64,000 nt of DNA. It comes from Hydra vulgaris. Taxonomy: Eukaryota > Cnidaria > Hydrozoa > Anthoathecata > Hydridae. The position numbers and the translations under genes were made by a program. The DNA is taken from NCBI RefSeq assembly GCF_038396675.1, contig NC_088921.1:1050501-1114500 (forward strand). Reading direction: 5' to 3'. Below, piece after piece: positions 20,961 through 33,955 of the stretch (positions are counted from its first letter, which is position 1; each line of letters opens with the position of its first letter). The notes under the pieces were generated by a model, which saw only the letters and a list, made by a program, of their open reading frames with translations, was not told the DNA's origin and ran no database searches.

Positions 20961-21420
20961 AATGAATATAAGTCTATTTGAGAAGAGTCCGATGACGGTC
21001 TGAGCTTATTATACTGAAATATTAGATGATTAAATTTAAAATTACCTAGGACGGTGATTATTTTTAATTAGTTAGTAGCTGTGTTTTATTTTATTAAATA
21101 TCAAACTGTTATTAAACAAAATGTTATTAAATATCAAAAATAAAAGATAATCTGTTTTAAATGGCTTTCGTAAATTAGAACATTTTTAAAATATAGAAAT
21201 AAAACCTTTTTAATTATTAGAATTTATATAATAGTTACAAAACTTAAAAAAAAATTGTTGCACAAAAAGTTAAGGAAAAATTAGTGACTTATTTTTAACT
21301 GTTTATTTATATGTAGCTATAAAACCTCGTGATTTGATTGATCCATTTTACAATGGCATTAAGATCACAAGCGAGATACCCTTAATGAGATCAAAAATAT
21401 AATAAAACGCTACACTGAAT
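20961..21420. other. Gene-free AT-rich interval
   Basis: Nothing coding recognised. Confidence 0.45.
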
Positions 21421-21515
21421 GAAAGCATAGTCTATAGAAATATACCCTATAGTCTATAGAAATATACCCTTAGTCTATAGAAATATATTGGGTATATTTC
21501 TATAGACTATGATCA
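21421..21515. repeat. Repeated and inverted AGTCTATAGAAATATACCC motif
   Basis: The motif occurs three times in direct orientation (~21428, ~21451, ~21471) and once inverted (GGGTATATTTCTATAGACTA, 21490-21509), forming a hairpin. Confidence 0.9.
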
Positions 21516-21955
<440 letters not shown>

Positions 21956-23085
21956 AATTTAAAACTAAAATAGTTGTTTTACTTAAAACTCAGCTTCTCC
22001 ATTTTACTTTGGTTCTCTGAATCTTTATAATATATGCCACAATCTACAGAATTACTAAAGTAAAATGAAGAAGTTAGGCTACGACTAAAACGACAGCTTT
22101 AGTTTTTGCTGATATACATTTAATATTTTTAAATCAAAAAAGTTTAGCCCAAAGTTTTTTTTATGAAAAATTTATTTTATATGAACACAACTAGTCAAGG
22201 CAGTGTGGGATCCCTTTAAACATTTATTTTTTTTAAAAATTAACATTTATCATAAAAAAGATACGTAATTATAAAAATAAATATATAAATATGTGTAACA
22301 TTCATTATTACTTTATATATAAAATCATTAGCAGTAATTTTAAAAACGTTTTGATAGTATTAAAACATTAGTAAAGATCAAGGTTTTTTATTTGTAACGG
22401 CTTTTAAAAACATTTGTCATTTTTTTCAACAAAAATTTTTTTATCTTTTCAAGTATATTAACTCTAATGATTCTTATATAAAGTTCATTAAAAACTTTTG
22501 TCTAAAAAAGTCATTTATAAAACCGAAATAACTTTTTTTTTTTTTGAAATAATATTTATTATAAAAAATGAATAGTTATATAATTTATATAATATAAATT
22601 AAAAAAATTATAAACAACTTTCATTGATACTTAAAATTATTATCAGTAATTTGTTGCTTTATTTATAAGCATTTCACTTAAAATGTAAAGATAAAAGTTT
22701 TCATGTTATTTCTAACATATAAATATAATATTTTTTTCTTTATTCAGTATAATATTTTTTAATAAAGCAAAGTCACGTGCAGAAAGCAAGTCACGTAATG
22801 CTTATATTTTATATAAGTACTTCGCATAAGGATATAAGTATAAGGCAGACTTGTTAAATCAACAAGTTTTATCATTACCTAAAAAATTTAATTACAAATA
22901 TTTTATAAAAAAACCATATAAAAGCTTATTATTTTTTCTGTCCCAAACTTTTAAACGAGCGTGATTTTATACTCTCGTTATATGCTGAGGGGGCAGTGTT
23001 TATCGCGCTTCGAAGGATTAAAAATACCGTTCATGGGCGTATTTCACAAGCGCAGCGCGATCGCGCCTGTTTCATCACAAGCCCT
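21956..23085. other. Gene-free interval with a small fold-back near 21992-22060
   Basis: CTTCTCCATTTTACTTTGGT and its mirror ACTAAAGTAAAATGAAGAAG form a hairpin related to the 8310-8512 element. A GC-richer stretch at 22940-23080 (AAGCGCAGCGCGATCGCGCC) is unlike its surroundings but has no frame. Confidence 0.5.
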
Positions 23086-23306
23086 GCAATATATAATTAT
23101 ATAATTTTAAGTTGTACTATATATAATGTAATATATAAATTATATCATTTTAAGTTATACTATATATAATGTAATATATAAATTATATAATTTTAAGCTA
23201 TACTATATATAATGCAATATATAATTATACAACTTTAAGTTATACAATATATAATGAAATATATAATTATATAATTTTAAGTTATACTATATATAATGCA
23301 ATATAT
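23086..23306. repeat. ~43-bp tandem repeat, 5 copies
   Basis: Units of the form AATATATAATTATATAATTT, then TAAGTTATACTATATATAATG, recur five times with small changes. Length varies between 41 and 43 bp. Confidence 0.9.
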
Positions 23307-23597
23307 AATCTTAGGTAAACAGATGGTAATTGAAACAGTGTTGACAATTTTCCATATAAATGAAATTAAAAATTGTAATTTGGAATCATGTAAACATAAA
23401 AAATTGTTTAAAAAAACTTTTTATATATTTTCTAAATTGTTGATTTTAATTCAGACACTTTTTTTCAAAGAAGACAAAGAAAAAGTTTTTTCATCATTCT
23501 TTAAGTGAACTAAAAATAAGGATAGTGCAAACCTAAGTCAGAAGTTAATATATATTTTAAAAGCAGTCGATATATATTAATTATATATGGGCAATTC
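23307..23597. other. No supported gene
   Basis: A 70-residue frame (23296-23508) is Lys/Ile/Phe-rich without a motif; I treat it as chance. Confidence 0.5.
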
Positions 23598-24695
23598 CAC
23601 GCAAGTGACTGTCGTAACATTTGACGCTTTCTTAGCCATTAAAAATTAACCAAAAATGGTATTTACATAAAAATTTCCAGAAATGTTAAATACTGTTATA
23701 CAATTTAGTATGCAAAAGTTAAATCATTCAAATGTTCAACTTAAATTAAAAATCCAGTCAACGTAGCGTGACCGTTGTAACGCTTACTTTATGACAAATC
23801 TAAACAAATAAACTTTGTTAATCTTTATGCAGCCATCTACACAGTGAAAAAAAAAAAATCCTTTGCTTTGTTCTTCAACTACATATTGAACTTACTATAT
23901 GGTGAGTTTCATAGTTTTTGATTGAAGTTTTCCTAGAATTTTATTAAGTTTTATGTCGTGACAGTCGTAACTGTGACGGTCGTAACAAAAAAGCCAAAAA
24001 AGAAAAACAACAAATAACGCAATGAATGACATAAAAAACGATGAATGATTATAAAACCTATTAAATTGTGTTAAAAATTTAAATTTTATAACATTATCAA
24101 GGTTATCCATGATGGCTCTTTTGTTGCAAACCTTCGCTTGATTTTTTTGTTTGCTTTCTTTTCTTGGTGTCAATAACGGCCGCCGTAGATAATTTTTCTA
24201 TCTTTCTTTGTTTCTTGCTCTATAAGCTTTCGATCTTTCAGCATCTGATTTTAGCATTTTAAATATGTTATTAAATATAACGGCCGCTGTTTGTGATATA
24301 TGCTCTGTTATTTATTTGAAAAAACCCGCAAAATGTTGTAGATAAAAAAACAACCGCGAAATCGATTGAACAAAAACGTTGCATTACAAATTATAAACAA
24401 CGTTTAATCTAAAAAAAATTTGCCTTTTTGTTAAAAGTTTTTATTTCCAAAAAAAAAAATTCTTTACATCATTTTTTTGAAATTAGTTACTCATAGTTTC
24501 AACAAAAACTTTAACAAGTTTAGTAATAAAATGAATAAACAAACTGCAAATTAAACAATAAACAAAATTGATTTATATTATAACTTGGTTTAAATGATGT
24601 AAATCGTTTGAAATGAATTAAATCGTTCGCGCTTTAACAATTTTTTTTTAAGTCTAGAACCCGTGATGGAAAAATCTTGACGGTCGTAACATACT
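23598..24695. other. Interval marked by five GTGACNGTCGTAAC-like motifs
   Basis: The motif occurs at 23605-23618 (GTGACTGTCGTAAC), 23768-23781 (GTGACCGTTGTAAC), 23958-23971 (GTGACAGTCGTAAC), 23973-23986 (GTGACGGTCGTAAC) and 24677-24690 (TTGACGGTCGTAAC), all on the plus strand. The first follows GGGCAATTCCACGC, which could be a transposon end. No protein is recognised between them. The role is unknown; protein-binding sites or subterminal repeats of a DNA transposon are possible. Confidence 0.6.
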
Positions 24696-24866
24696 TTGTA
24701 ACATGTTGAAATGGTGATCTAAAGCACTTTAATGTTTTTTTTTAAACAATGATAAAATACGTATGAGTATCTTTATTTTAAACATGGTTGTAGTTTTAAA
24801 AAGTTTCATAAGAAGCATATAAAAAGCTTTTCAACTTTTTACGTCTTGTTTTCATTAATATGCTCT
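24696..24866. other. Spacer
   Basis: No gene recognised. Confidence 0.4.
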
Positions 24867-25289
24867 TCTTATAGACCTAGTTTAACTAGGTCTATAAGAT
24901 TTTTTGACGTTTATATATAGTCATGTTGTGAAGTGTTGAAAAAAGTTTCAGTGCTGTTTTTTTAAATAACTATTACTTCTAATTTTGACTAAAAGGCAAA
25001 ATTAAACATTACGCATAATATTTTTTTATAAAAAACTCTAACTAGTAGTTAGAGTATAATATTTTTTTATAAAAAATAATATTTACATTATAAAAATAAT
25101 ATTTATACGCATAATATTTTTTTATAAAAAACTCTAACTAGTAGTTAGAGTTTTTTATAAAAAAATATTATGCGTAATGTTTAATTTTGCCTTTTAGTCA
25201 AAATTAGAAGTAATAGTTATTTAAAAAAACAGCACTGAAACTTTTTTCAACACTTCACAACATGACTATATATAAACGTCAAAAAATGC
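24867..25289. repeat. Nested inverted repeats (31-bp perfect palindrome plus ~155-bp arms)
   Basis: A 31-bp perfect palindrome, CTTATAGACCTAGTT-T-mirror, occupies 24868-24898. Immediately right, an arm beginning TTTTTTGACGTTTATATATA (24900) is repeated inverted up to 25288. The arms (about 24900-25053 and 25127-25288) look nearly identical, and their inner ends each carry the palindrome CTCTAACTAGTAGTTAGAG. The 70-bp middle repeats AATATTTTTTTATAAAAAAT-type units. Confidence 0.93.
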
Positions 25290-26645
25290 TCATTTTACCC
25301 TTATAACTTTAAAAGTATGTTATAGTATGATAAAATAATTTTTTTAATAAAATTTTTTCTTAAAAGTTTTCTTAAATATATATATATATATATATTTTTT
25401 TTCTAAATAAAAAGATTGACTGTTGGTGGAGGGTATTTGTACTAAACCAGGTCAGAGAATAATATCTCTGGTGAGCATCAACTTATAATTAGGCAAATGG
25501 ATGGCTTTTGGATGAGTTTTTCTTAAAAATAGTCTTGATACATTACAAGATTAATGCTATTTCATTTGTTAAAATGCTGTTTTCTTTGAACTAAACAATT
25601 AAATATTAAATGGTATAAAAGTTCAATACATTTATAATCCACGTGAATTTAATTATTTAATTGTAATTTTATTTTGTTTACTTTCAAAAAAGGAATTAAA
25701 AACAGTTAGCAAGTTTCTAAAACTACAAAAATCTTGAACCCAGGGCCTCCAAAAATGTACTGGATGCAACGAATACCGACATCAATGAAACAGGACAGGG
25801 GTTTTGACATTTTTTTTTCTATAACAATTAGTAATTGTAACTACTTTTATAATATTACTAATAATTTTTAAAATCCTTTTTAATCTTACTATTATGCATA
25901 ACAGCTAAATCACAAATATTTATTAACTTTGAAACATATGTTATAAGTTATATATATAGTTATAATATATAATTATAATTGCAATATAGTATGTAGTTAC
26001 AATTAATTTTTATGCATCCTATGTAAGCTTAAGTAAACTTAGATAGTTATTAGGTACCCTTTTGATCTCAAACTAAAGCTTACAGTTGATGTTTAATGAT
26101 TTTTGATAAAAGTTAGATTAATTAAAAAAGTTCTTCATATCAGTTTCAAACTCTATATTAAAATGATGATGGTGTTAATCTACAAATTTTTTTTTTTTAA
26201 TTTTTGAAAAAATTTTAGACCGACATGCTCCCTACAAAATCTAACTAACAAATTAAAATCAAATCTAAAACTTGTATTACAAATGACATTTAAATCTTTT
26301 TCTATTAAAAACAAACTTTATTAAAAAATTTACAAAAACAAACAAGTTACTCTAAAAACTTCAATTTTATAATATCAAAAATAGTGGTTAAAACTAGCAA
26401 ATTATCAAAATAATTTAAAAACTTTATGACTTGTTTTAATAGCAACTTTAATAAAATGTTTGAAATTTTTAATTGATGTACATTAAACATATCTAAATAA
26501 AAGTATTATCATTACCAAACATTATCGAACTGTATTTTTTATACCATACAAAATAAACAAGTAGCAAAGCCTTCAAAATGCATTTTGACTTGTTTAACAT
26601 AACGAACCACATAAGTTTTAAATTAAGTGAGCAGAAAATCAATTT
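25290..26645. other. Gene-free AT-rich interval
   Basis: Short TA run at 25377-25394. No recognisable coding sequence. Confidence 0.5.
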
Positions 26646-26722
26646 TTTTCAATATTATTGTTGTTATTATTATCACTATTATTTATTATTAATGTTATTA
26701 TTATTGTTATGTTTATTTACAA

Positions 26723-26761
<39 letters not shown>

Positions 26762-26765
26762 GTAT
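26646..26765. repeat. (TTA)n microsatellite
   Basis: TTATTATTG and TTATTA repeats, cleanest at 26725-26763. Confidence 0.95.
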
Positions 26766-27998
26766 TTGTTCAAATAGGTTAATTTTAGATTAATATATGT
26801 ACTATATTTAAATATCTGCAAATTGTAACTACTATTTCATTGATTAAATTTCAATTATTTTTTAAACGATTTTTAAAGATTTTATTTTTAGTTATACTTT
26901 TATTATATTACATTGATTATTTCTACATAAGACATTATGAGTACTAGCAGAAAGCAACCCATAATACGGGTAATGGTCGGTCTGTTACATTATTAATTTA
27001 TAGTGGCTGTTTTCCACAATTTCAAGTTGCAAAACCTTAACCAATACCCTTTTAGAAAATTGCCTTCAAATTGAAAAAATTAATCCATCTGTAAAATTAA
27101 CATAAAAAGTATGAGGAGGTAAATTAATTTACCAATTACTATTTAACATTACTTGAGCAATTTACAACTGACATGGGTCATATCAATGTAAGGCAGAACC
27201 ATTTTCCTCGACATTGCTAAGTTCAACGCAATACGTTTTTAGTTACTGAAACAAACTAATAACACTTCATCATGCTTTAAATTGAGGAAAATATCATCTA
27301 AACTCTTGTAATATTTTTTAAAACCTGAACTTTAATTAATTATTAAGATTAAAATGAAGTTAACTTATATTATACAGGAGTTTTTAATATTTTTGGTATC
27401 CCCTTGATTCATTTTTCTTTAAAAAAGAAAATTCTTAAAAATGTTAAATGCACACAACTAAGTAAATTTATTGAAAATAACCAAGTTTATTATAAATAAC
27501 TAAGCAATTGAGTGCAAATACGTTTCAAACAAAATAAATTAATTTACAATCAAACATGTGTATAATAAATTTAAAAAAATATGTAAACTTTGATCTTTTA
27601 TATTGCATTAATGCATGACACATTAATGCAATATAAAATGACAAACCTAAAATAAAAATTGTAACAGATAAGTAGACATAAAAGAAAATAAACAAAAAAC
27701 TGAAAAACAATTTACCTGCTTTTCAGTAACCTGTTGTCATCCTTCAGTTGCTGTCATGATGCAGCTTGTTGGTGTTGTTTAATTGATGAAAAAACAATTA
27801 AAATTTTAATTAAAAAAGACCAAATCAAATATACAACATAATATGTTACTATAAAAAAAATTACAAATTAAAAAAAATAGAAATAAAAAAAATCATCGAA
27901 GAAAAAGCAGCAACAAAAAAGTTATAAATATCTTAACAGATAGAAGACATTTACAACCTTCTGGTTGCTGTTTTTTTTTTCGGTGTCTCCCAACACTC
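26766..27998. other. Gene-free interval with a small hairpin near 27595-27642
   Basis: TTTTATATTGCATTAATG is mirrored by CATTAATGCAATATAAAA around a short loop. Otherwise no gene is seen. Confidence 0.55.
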
Positions 27999-28043
27999 TG
28001 GTATGGATGAGCCCTCCATTTGAAGGAGGGCTCATCCATACCA
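27999..28043. repeat. Perfect GC-rich hairpin, 19-bp stem and 7-nt loop
   Basis: TGGTATGGATGAGCCCTCC (27999-28017) is exactly mirrored at 28025-28043, with loop ATTTGAA. GC content is far above the surroundings. Confidence 0.95.
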
Positions 28044-29070
28044 CCATTACTACATCACTTATTGAAGAACCTCTCCAAGAGAGGCCCTGGGTGGTGGGAG
28101 CGATAATTTCTGTAGTGCTCAAATGTTAATGAATCTAAAATTACAAAAGCTCTCAAATGTTAACGACTCTAAAATTATAAATAGAAGAATATAATAAAAA
28201 TTATAAATATTTGGAATTTTATTTAATCAAAATATAAAACATAACCTCACCATTTTCATAGGTAACAAAAGACGATGCTGAAAATAATGATAATATAAAA
28301 ATGAGTGTAAATTAAACAAAAAGGTTAAACTTAACGGTTAATAAAAATGAGTAAAACACGAACAGTTAAAAAATGTCACATTTATTAAAGAATTCCACCA
28401 CCTATTGAACATATTTCTTCATACAAAATATATAAAATATAAAACACAACCCTACCAGTAACGCTTCTACCAGACACTAAAGACAAAAAAATTTACCTCA
28501 GAATATTGTATAAAATAATATTTACACATAAATAAATATATAATTATAATTTTTTTACCTATTCCCCTCATTTCTCCCAAAAAGTTGTCTAAAGTAAGAA
28601 AAAAGATAACTGAAGCTAAAACTAACTAAAAATAAACTAAAAATGACTATAAACTAAACCAAAACTATAAACTAAAATAAACTTTAAATCTTAATTTCTG
28701 TACCTCAAAAGACAAAGGTCGGTTGTCCAGTTTTGTGAAAATGAGTTATGTATGACACCTTTTTAGTTTTTTCAGTATCTACACAAAGGTATAAAGACTG
28801 TCGTCCTACAACAATGTAAAACAAAGTTAGGTCAATATAAAAGGTCTGGTGTCTCCACAATGTTCAAAGGAAAAATGTCTGTTGTCCAGAAAAGACTTTT
28901 TACTTTTTTTATTTAACTTTTTTTGGCAAAATTATATTTCATGTGCCTTAAGACAAATTAAATAAAACACCAAAAAAATTACAAAAATTTAAGACTTCCT
29001 GCTTAAGTTGATAGCAAAACTACAACACACCCTGGTCTAACATGATCATTTTCAAGGTTGTTTACGTGTT
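28044..29070. other. Gene-free interval downstream of the Helitron relic
   Basis: Contains a near-duplicate of CTCAAATGTTAATGAATCTAAAATTA (about 28118 and 28152). The Helitron Rep HUH motif and helicase that should follow 29075 on the minus strand are not found here. Confidence 0.5.
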
Positions 29071-29074
29071 CATG

Positions 29075-30265
29075 TCAGGCATCATTCTGCTCGCTTCTCA
29101 GTTTGTTTTGATTATTTCTGATGAAAGCAAGGCGCTGGCCTTCAATTTTAACATACCCATCAATAGCATATTGCTGAAACAGTATTTTGCCATAAAAGCG
29201 TGAAGAAAGAAGTTGTCTAACCGAAAGTTTGTAAATGTAATACTGAGATAATGTAACATGATTTCTAACCAATCTAGCACATTCAGCGTTGTGAACCAAT
29301 TGATTATGCCAACCAGCATCACCCCTCAGAAAAAATAGAGGATAAACCATAGAATCTAAGTTGGCAGACATACTTGATATAGTTTTAAGAGATGACCTCT
29401 TGGGTAAGTAACAACTTCCCTGGAACCAGGTGGTGCACCATCTTCACCAACAAATACAACTGCAACTTCATTATGTGAAGGGAGTTTATAGCGATGTCTA
29501 TCTTGCCCTTCAAGTAAAGACATTTTCACAACTGACACTGAGCGACCTTCTATAGTTGCTCGATGAATTTCTTCATCTTCCACTTCAGCCATGTTTTTAA
29601 ATGCAAGAGCAAATGGGTTCTCTTCACTAATAATAGTTTGCAATCGAAACATTAAATCATTTAAGCAAAGATCATTACCATGTTGTTGCATTCTAAAATT
29701 TACTGCTGCAAGTGGATCACAGATGTATAGTTGACAATATATCTTCAGAACATCTTGATTTGGCCTAAGATTCCTGTATGATGAAAAACTTGACCACATA
29801 TTCTAAAATATGGCGGCCCATGATTCATGGGTTGAACTGCATCAGCTTTAAATGAAGTAAAAAAAGACAGGCATTATAATTTCTAATATAGTTTAAAAAG
29901 TTCAGATAGCATTTCCATCTGCATAATTTTCTTTAAATAAATCTTGTAAATCTTGTGGAAATGGTTGCAACAAAACTACCTTTCCATTATGGCCACATAA
30001 AAAATGTGTTTCATCAGGAAATTTCTTAGCACCACAATGCTGACAAATATATTTCATTTCACCTAAATAATTATAATCTAGAATAGTGTTACCTCTTGAT
30101 ACACAATGCATGCTTTTGTGTCTAGGAGTATTTCTAGCATTTTGTTGATTATTAATTACATCTCGCCTAAGCCTATCTCTTTCATTTCTGCGACGATTAA
30201 CTTGCCTATTAACATTTCCATTTTCTAAACTAATATCTGCTTCTAGCCTAATATCATCAATTTAA
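29075..30265 (-). pseudogene. Helitron Rep/helicase protein, N-terminal part only
   Basis: Minus-strand frames in order: a basic stretch (RQVNRRRNERDRLRRDVI, ~30230-30170); DYNYLGEMKYICQHCGAKKF and FLCGHNGKVVLL (30080-29980), the Cys/His region before Helitron_like_N; then, after a frameshift near 29900, NYNACLFFTSFKADAV and GPPYFRICGQVFHHTG; after another near 29775, IYCQLYICDPLAAVNFRMQQ to VVTYPRGHLLKLYQ; after a third near 29365, SMVYPLFFLRGDAGWH, LSQYYIYKLSVRQ, LFQQYAIDGYVKIEGQRL and a stop at 29075. These are the hallmark segments of the domain upstream of the rolling-circle Rep motifs. The HUH/Tyr nuclease and PIF1-like helicase are missing, so it is a 5'-fragment pseudogene. Confidence 0.88.
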
Positions 30266-32225
30266 ACTTCGTTTTTTATTGAAAGTAGTAACAAAAAATC
30301 TTAAAAGAATCTTGTGATCTTTTCTATATAATTTTCTCTCTACTCTAAATAGCACACACAAATAATTTTTATATATAACAAACTGTCATTTAACATAAAT
30401 TATACAATAATCTTACGATTTAAAAAATATATATATATCAGCAAGGTGATGTTTAAGAAAAAATTAACTTCTAAATTTTTTTATTTAAAAAAATTAATCT
30501 AAATAAATAAATTAGCAATAATAATAAGAAAAATTATTAAAAATCTGCAGTTCTAATAATAAACATACCGCTAAACACAGAAAAAGTAAAAAAAAAATGT
30601 TGTAAACTTTTTACGCAAACTTAAATATTATTTCTTTAAAAAATTATTAGTAAGCGTTTTTAAAAAATTCACAAAACTTTACAATATTTTGTTCTTCTAT
30701 ACCACATAAATACATCATCTGATGAATCTAAAATAAAAAATGCAACAAATAAGTAAATAAATATGAAAAACATATAAAAAATATGAAAATCAATGTAATA
30801 GAGAAAAGCTGTTGCGATTTACTAGAGTAGTAGTTGTTAAATATTATTATTTCATGTTAACTTTTAGAAAATAATTTATGCTAGTACATCATAATTCCAA
30901 AATATTCATAGTAAAATCAATTAATGAACAAAGCTAAAGACAAAAAATCAAATTGAGATAAAACACATTGTATATATGACAAAACAATTTGTCTTGGCTT
31001 TTAGTTAATAAAATAATTTATAACAAAATATTTTGTATTGGCATTGAGTTTTTAGTTTTATAATACAAATTGTATATATTGCAAAATAATTTGTCTTGGC
31101 TTTTAGTGAATGATTAAAAGCAATGAGATCTAGTAATGAAATTACCTATTTATCATTTTAAATAAAAGACACCAATGTGAAGGTAAGTTGAATGTCTATC
31201 AACTCAAAAGATTACAAAAAAACAACATCGCAACAACAACACACAGCAATAGCACACATTATAAGTTAATATAATATGCATATAACATAACTTTTATATA
31301 ATTACTCATAACAGATGAATTTTTGTATAAGCAGAATCTAACATCTAACTTAAACATTTTTGCAATTTAAGTATATTTTTCTACTGTATTTAGAATTGAT
31401 AAAAAATTTTATTTAAATAAAAAATAAATATTTTGTATCTTGAAAATATGATAAATTAAAACCATTACAAAAGAACAACATAAAACTAGATGTAAAACTT
31501 TATAAAGACAAAAATATTACATAAAAACAATATAAAACTACATGTAACACTTTATAAAGTTAAAAACTATAATTTGAAATATAAAGCATAATTTTAAAGA
31601 ACTCTTTTTTTACCTTTTGTCATTTTGAGGCATCACCTTTTTTTTTCGATTAATTTTTAATTTTAATTATTAAAATGATGTAAATATATTATCTATCATT
31701 GGAAACCAAAAATTAAAATAAGTTAATGCTACAATCAATTTTACCTTATTACAAAAAATGTACTCAGTTTTTTCATATAAGTTTTTACTTCTTCCGCAGT
31801 TTCAACAGTTTAAATAATTTTTTGATAATTATTTTTGGTTTTATTAAAGTGTATAGTTCGTTAGTAGTTCTAATTTTATATTTAAGAAATAAGTTATAAA
31901 AATTTTTTTTTTTTAATAAAAATCTAGTTGTTTTTTAAAATAAATAATGGTGCCCTGTTTTTTTATGACACTGTTAATATACATTTTCCGCACAAAAATT
32001 GTTTCTATACGGGTTTTTTTCAGAAAAATAAAAAATAATGAAAAATCTTAATGCTGCCCCAACCCAAGCGCTCAGTTAACATGGCAAGAGCTCTATTCCA
32101 TGTTCTACTTGCATTAGTTAATGTATGCACTGAACAGCTCCCTAAATCAGAATGACATCAGATTGCCAATTTAAATGTGCTTTCAATGTTATATATAATA
32201 ATAGTTTTTTTTTTTTTTTCATTAG
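30266..32225. other. Gene-free AT-rich interval
   Basis: No coding sequence is recognised on either strand. A short GC-richer patch at 32050-32170 (GCCCCAACCCAAGCGCTCAG) has no frame or domain. Repeated TTGTATATATNNCAAAATAATT / TTTGTCTTGGCTTTTAGT segments occur near 30968-31000 and 31070-31108. Confidence 0.5.
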
Positions 32226-32388
32226 CCTCATTTTCTGAATGGAGTAGTTGGGTGCATGTCAGAAAGCCGTAGATTAGACAGTGGTTCTCCGACAACATCT
32301 CGGTTTAAAACATGTTCCTCTGGACTTGGATCTTATATTTGATCTTTATCAGAGACACAAGAGTGCAACACAAGTACTCCTTGTCAAG
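32226..32388 (+). pseudogene. TSR (thrombospondin type-1) exon A, degenerate
   Basis: Bounded by AG (32224-32225) and GT (32389-32390). The first frame reads ASFSEWSSW. After a frame change it reads TSRFKTCSSGLGSYI, a TGA, then SLSETQECNTSTPCQ. WSxW, C-S and the C-terminal C-N-x-x-x-C pattern identify a thrombospondin type-1 repeat. The frameshift and stop make it non-coding as it stands. It lies outside the giant inverted repeat. Confidence 0.7.
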
Positions 32389-33600
32389 GTAAAGAAAATG
32401 TTAAATTTATAAACAAATTTTTATTAGGGAACAGCAAAAAGATACTCAGGAAATGCAAAAAGTTCAAGTTTTTGCAACAATATTTACAAAAAAATTATAA
32501 TAAAATTGGTACATAAGTTTTGTATTATCTTAATTTATTACTCATAAAAAGCATAAGTATTATGTAATTGTATAAAAAAATGCCAAGCAGAAAATAAATT
32601 TGATATTTACTATGCCTTGTCTTGGGGTCCTAGGTCAAGTAATGGCCAGAAATGATTGCTTACCATGGGTGTTATAAACTGCTACTGTCTGGTAGAAGAC
32701 ATTTGTAATAAAAAACAAATATTTTATTTTTGTTTAAATGATACACAAATGAAAAACATTTATATCTAATAAAAAACATTTTTTGATGTAATGTTTATAT
32801 GCATTTATAAAGTTTTTTTCTGCAATTTTTTTTTGACTTGATTATATAATGATATAAGGTCTATTTGTTAAACATTTTAATGAGTTTATATATAAGATAG
32901 TCAATGTAGTTGTGGTAGAGGCTGTGCAGTCTATTTTTGCTAAAGATAATGGTTATTACAGCCTTAACTTGTAGAATTTGATTTAAAGACCTTTGATATC
33001 CTGTTAAACAATTAGGGATGTGCAGATTGCTTTTTTTGTCATCAAGCCAGCTATCAAGTACTTACCCCAAATTGATTTATTTTTTGCTATTTTGACTTCT
33101 CCAGGTGTGTTACATACTTTAATGTTGGATAGTGGTTTTGTTGTCAGATTTAAGTTTAAAGGGTGTGTGTTAATAGAAGTTAAAAGTTCGAAAGTTGTGT
33201 ACTGGAAGATATAACTTGATTATTCTTGTTGATTTTATTGAAAAAGACAAAATAGTTGTTTATACGTAAGAAAAAATTTAAGCTGTTTTAAAAGTAGCAT
33301 TATTTTGTCAATACTATTGTGTAGTTGCTTTTTAAAAACATATTTAAAAACATTCACATTAGTTAGGTCTTTTTTAATGATTTTTATGCAAAATATTAAA
33401 CTTTATGAAAAACTTGTTTGAATAAAATTTATTATTCTACGGAAAATGTACAAACAGAATAAAATAATAATCTATAAAACAGATAGAATAATAATCTATA
33501 TATAATAAGTTATTTTAATAAATAAATCTCAAAGAAAAAAATATATAAACTAAATTTTTTTTTTTTTAATTATATTTTATTAGATTTATATCATATTATT

Positions 33601-33955
33601 TTATATTATATTACTTTATTAATGAATAAAGTAAAAGTTAACTTTATAAAATATAAGAAAAAACTTTTATTGAAGTTTTTAAATTTTTTAAAGCAATTTT
33701 TTAATATAGGAACAATATTGGATTGGAGTTCTTGGGGTGCGTGTTCTTCTGTATGTAATAATCTTCTGTATGTATGTAATAATATTTATATTATATTACT
33801 TTATTAATGAATAAAGTAAAAGTTAACTTTATAAAATATAAGAAAAAACTTTTATTGAAGTTTTTAAATTTTTTAAAGCAATTTTTTAATATAGGAACAA
33901 TATTGGATTGGAGTTCTTGGGGTGCGTGTTCTTCTGTATGTAATAATCTTGTTAA
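33601..33955. repeat. ~170-bp tandem duplication (period 185) covering a TSR exon start
   Basis: The segment containing TTATTAATGAATAAAGTAAA recurs 185 bp later (33616 and 33801), including intron, acceptor AG and the first ~55 bp of the type-I TSR exon. A truncated exon copy (33710-33765, GTILDWSSWGACSSVCNNL) therefore stands before the complete one. Confidence 0.93.

Noticed and set aside
23296-23508. 70-residue open frame
   Set aside because: Low-complexity Lys/Phe/Ile composition, starts within a tandem repeat, and no motif or splice context.
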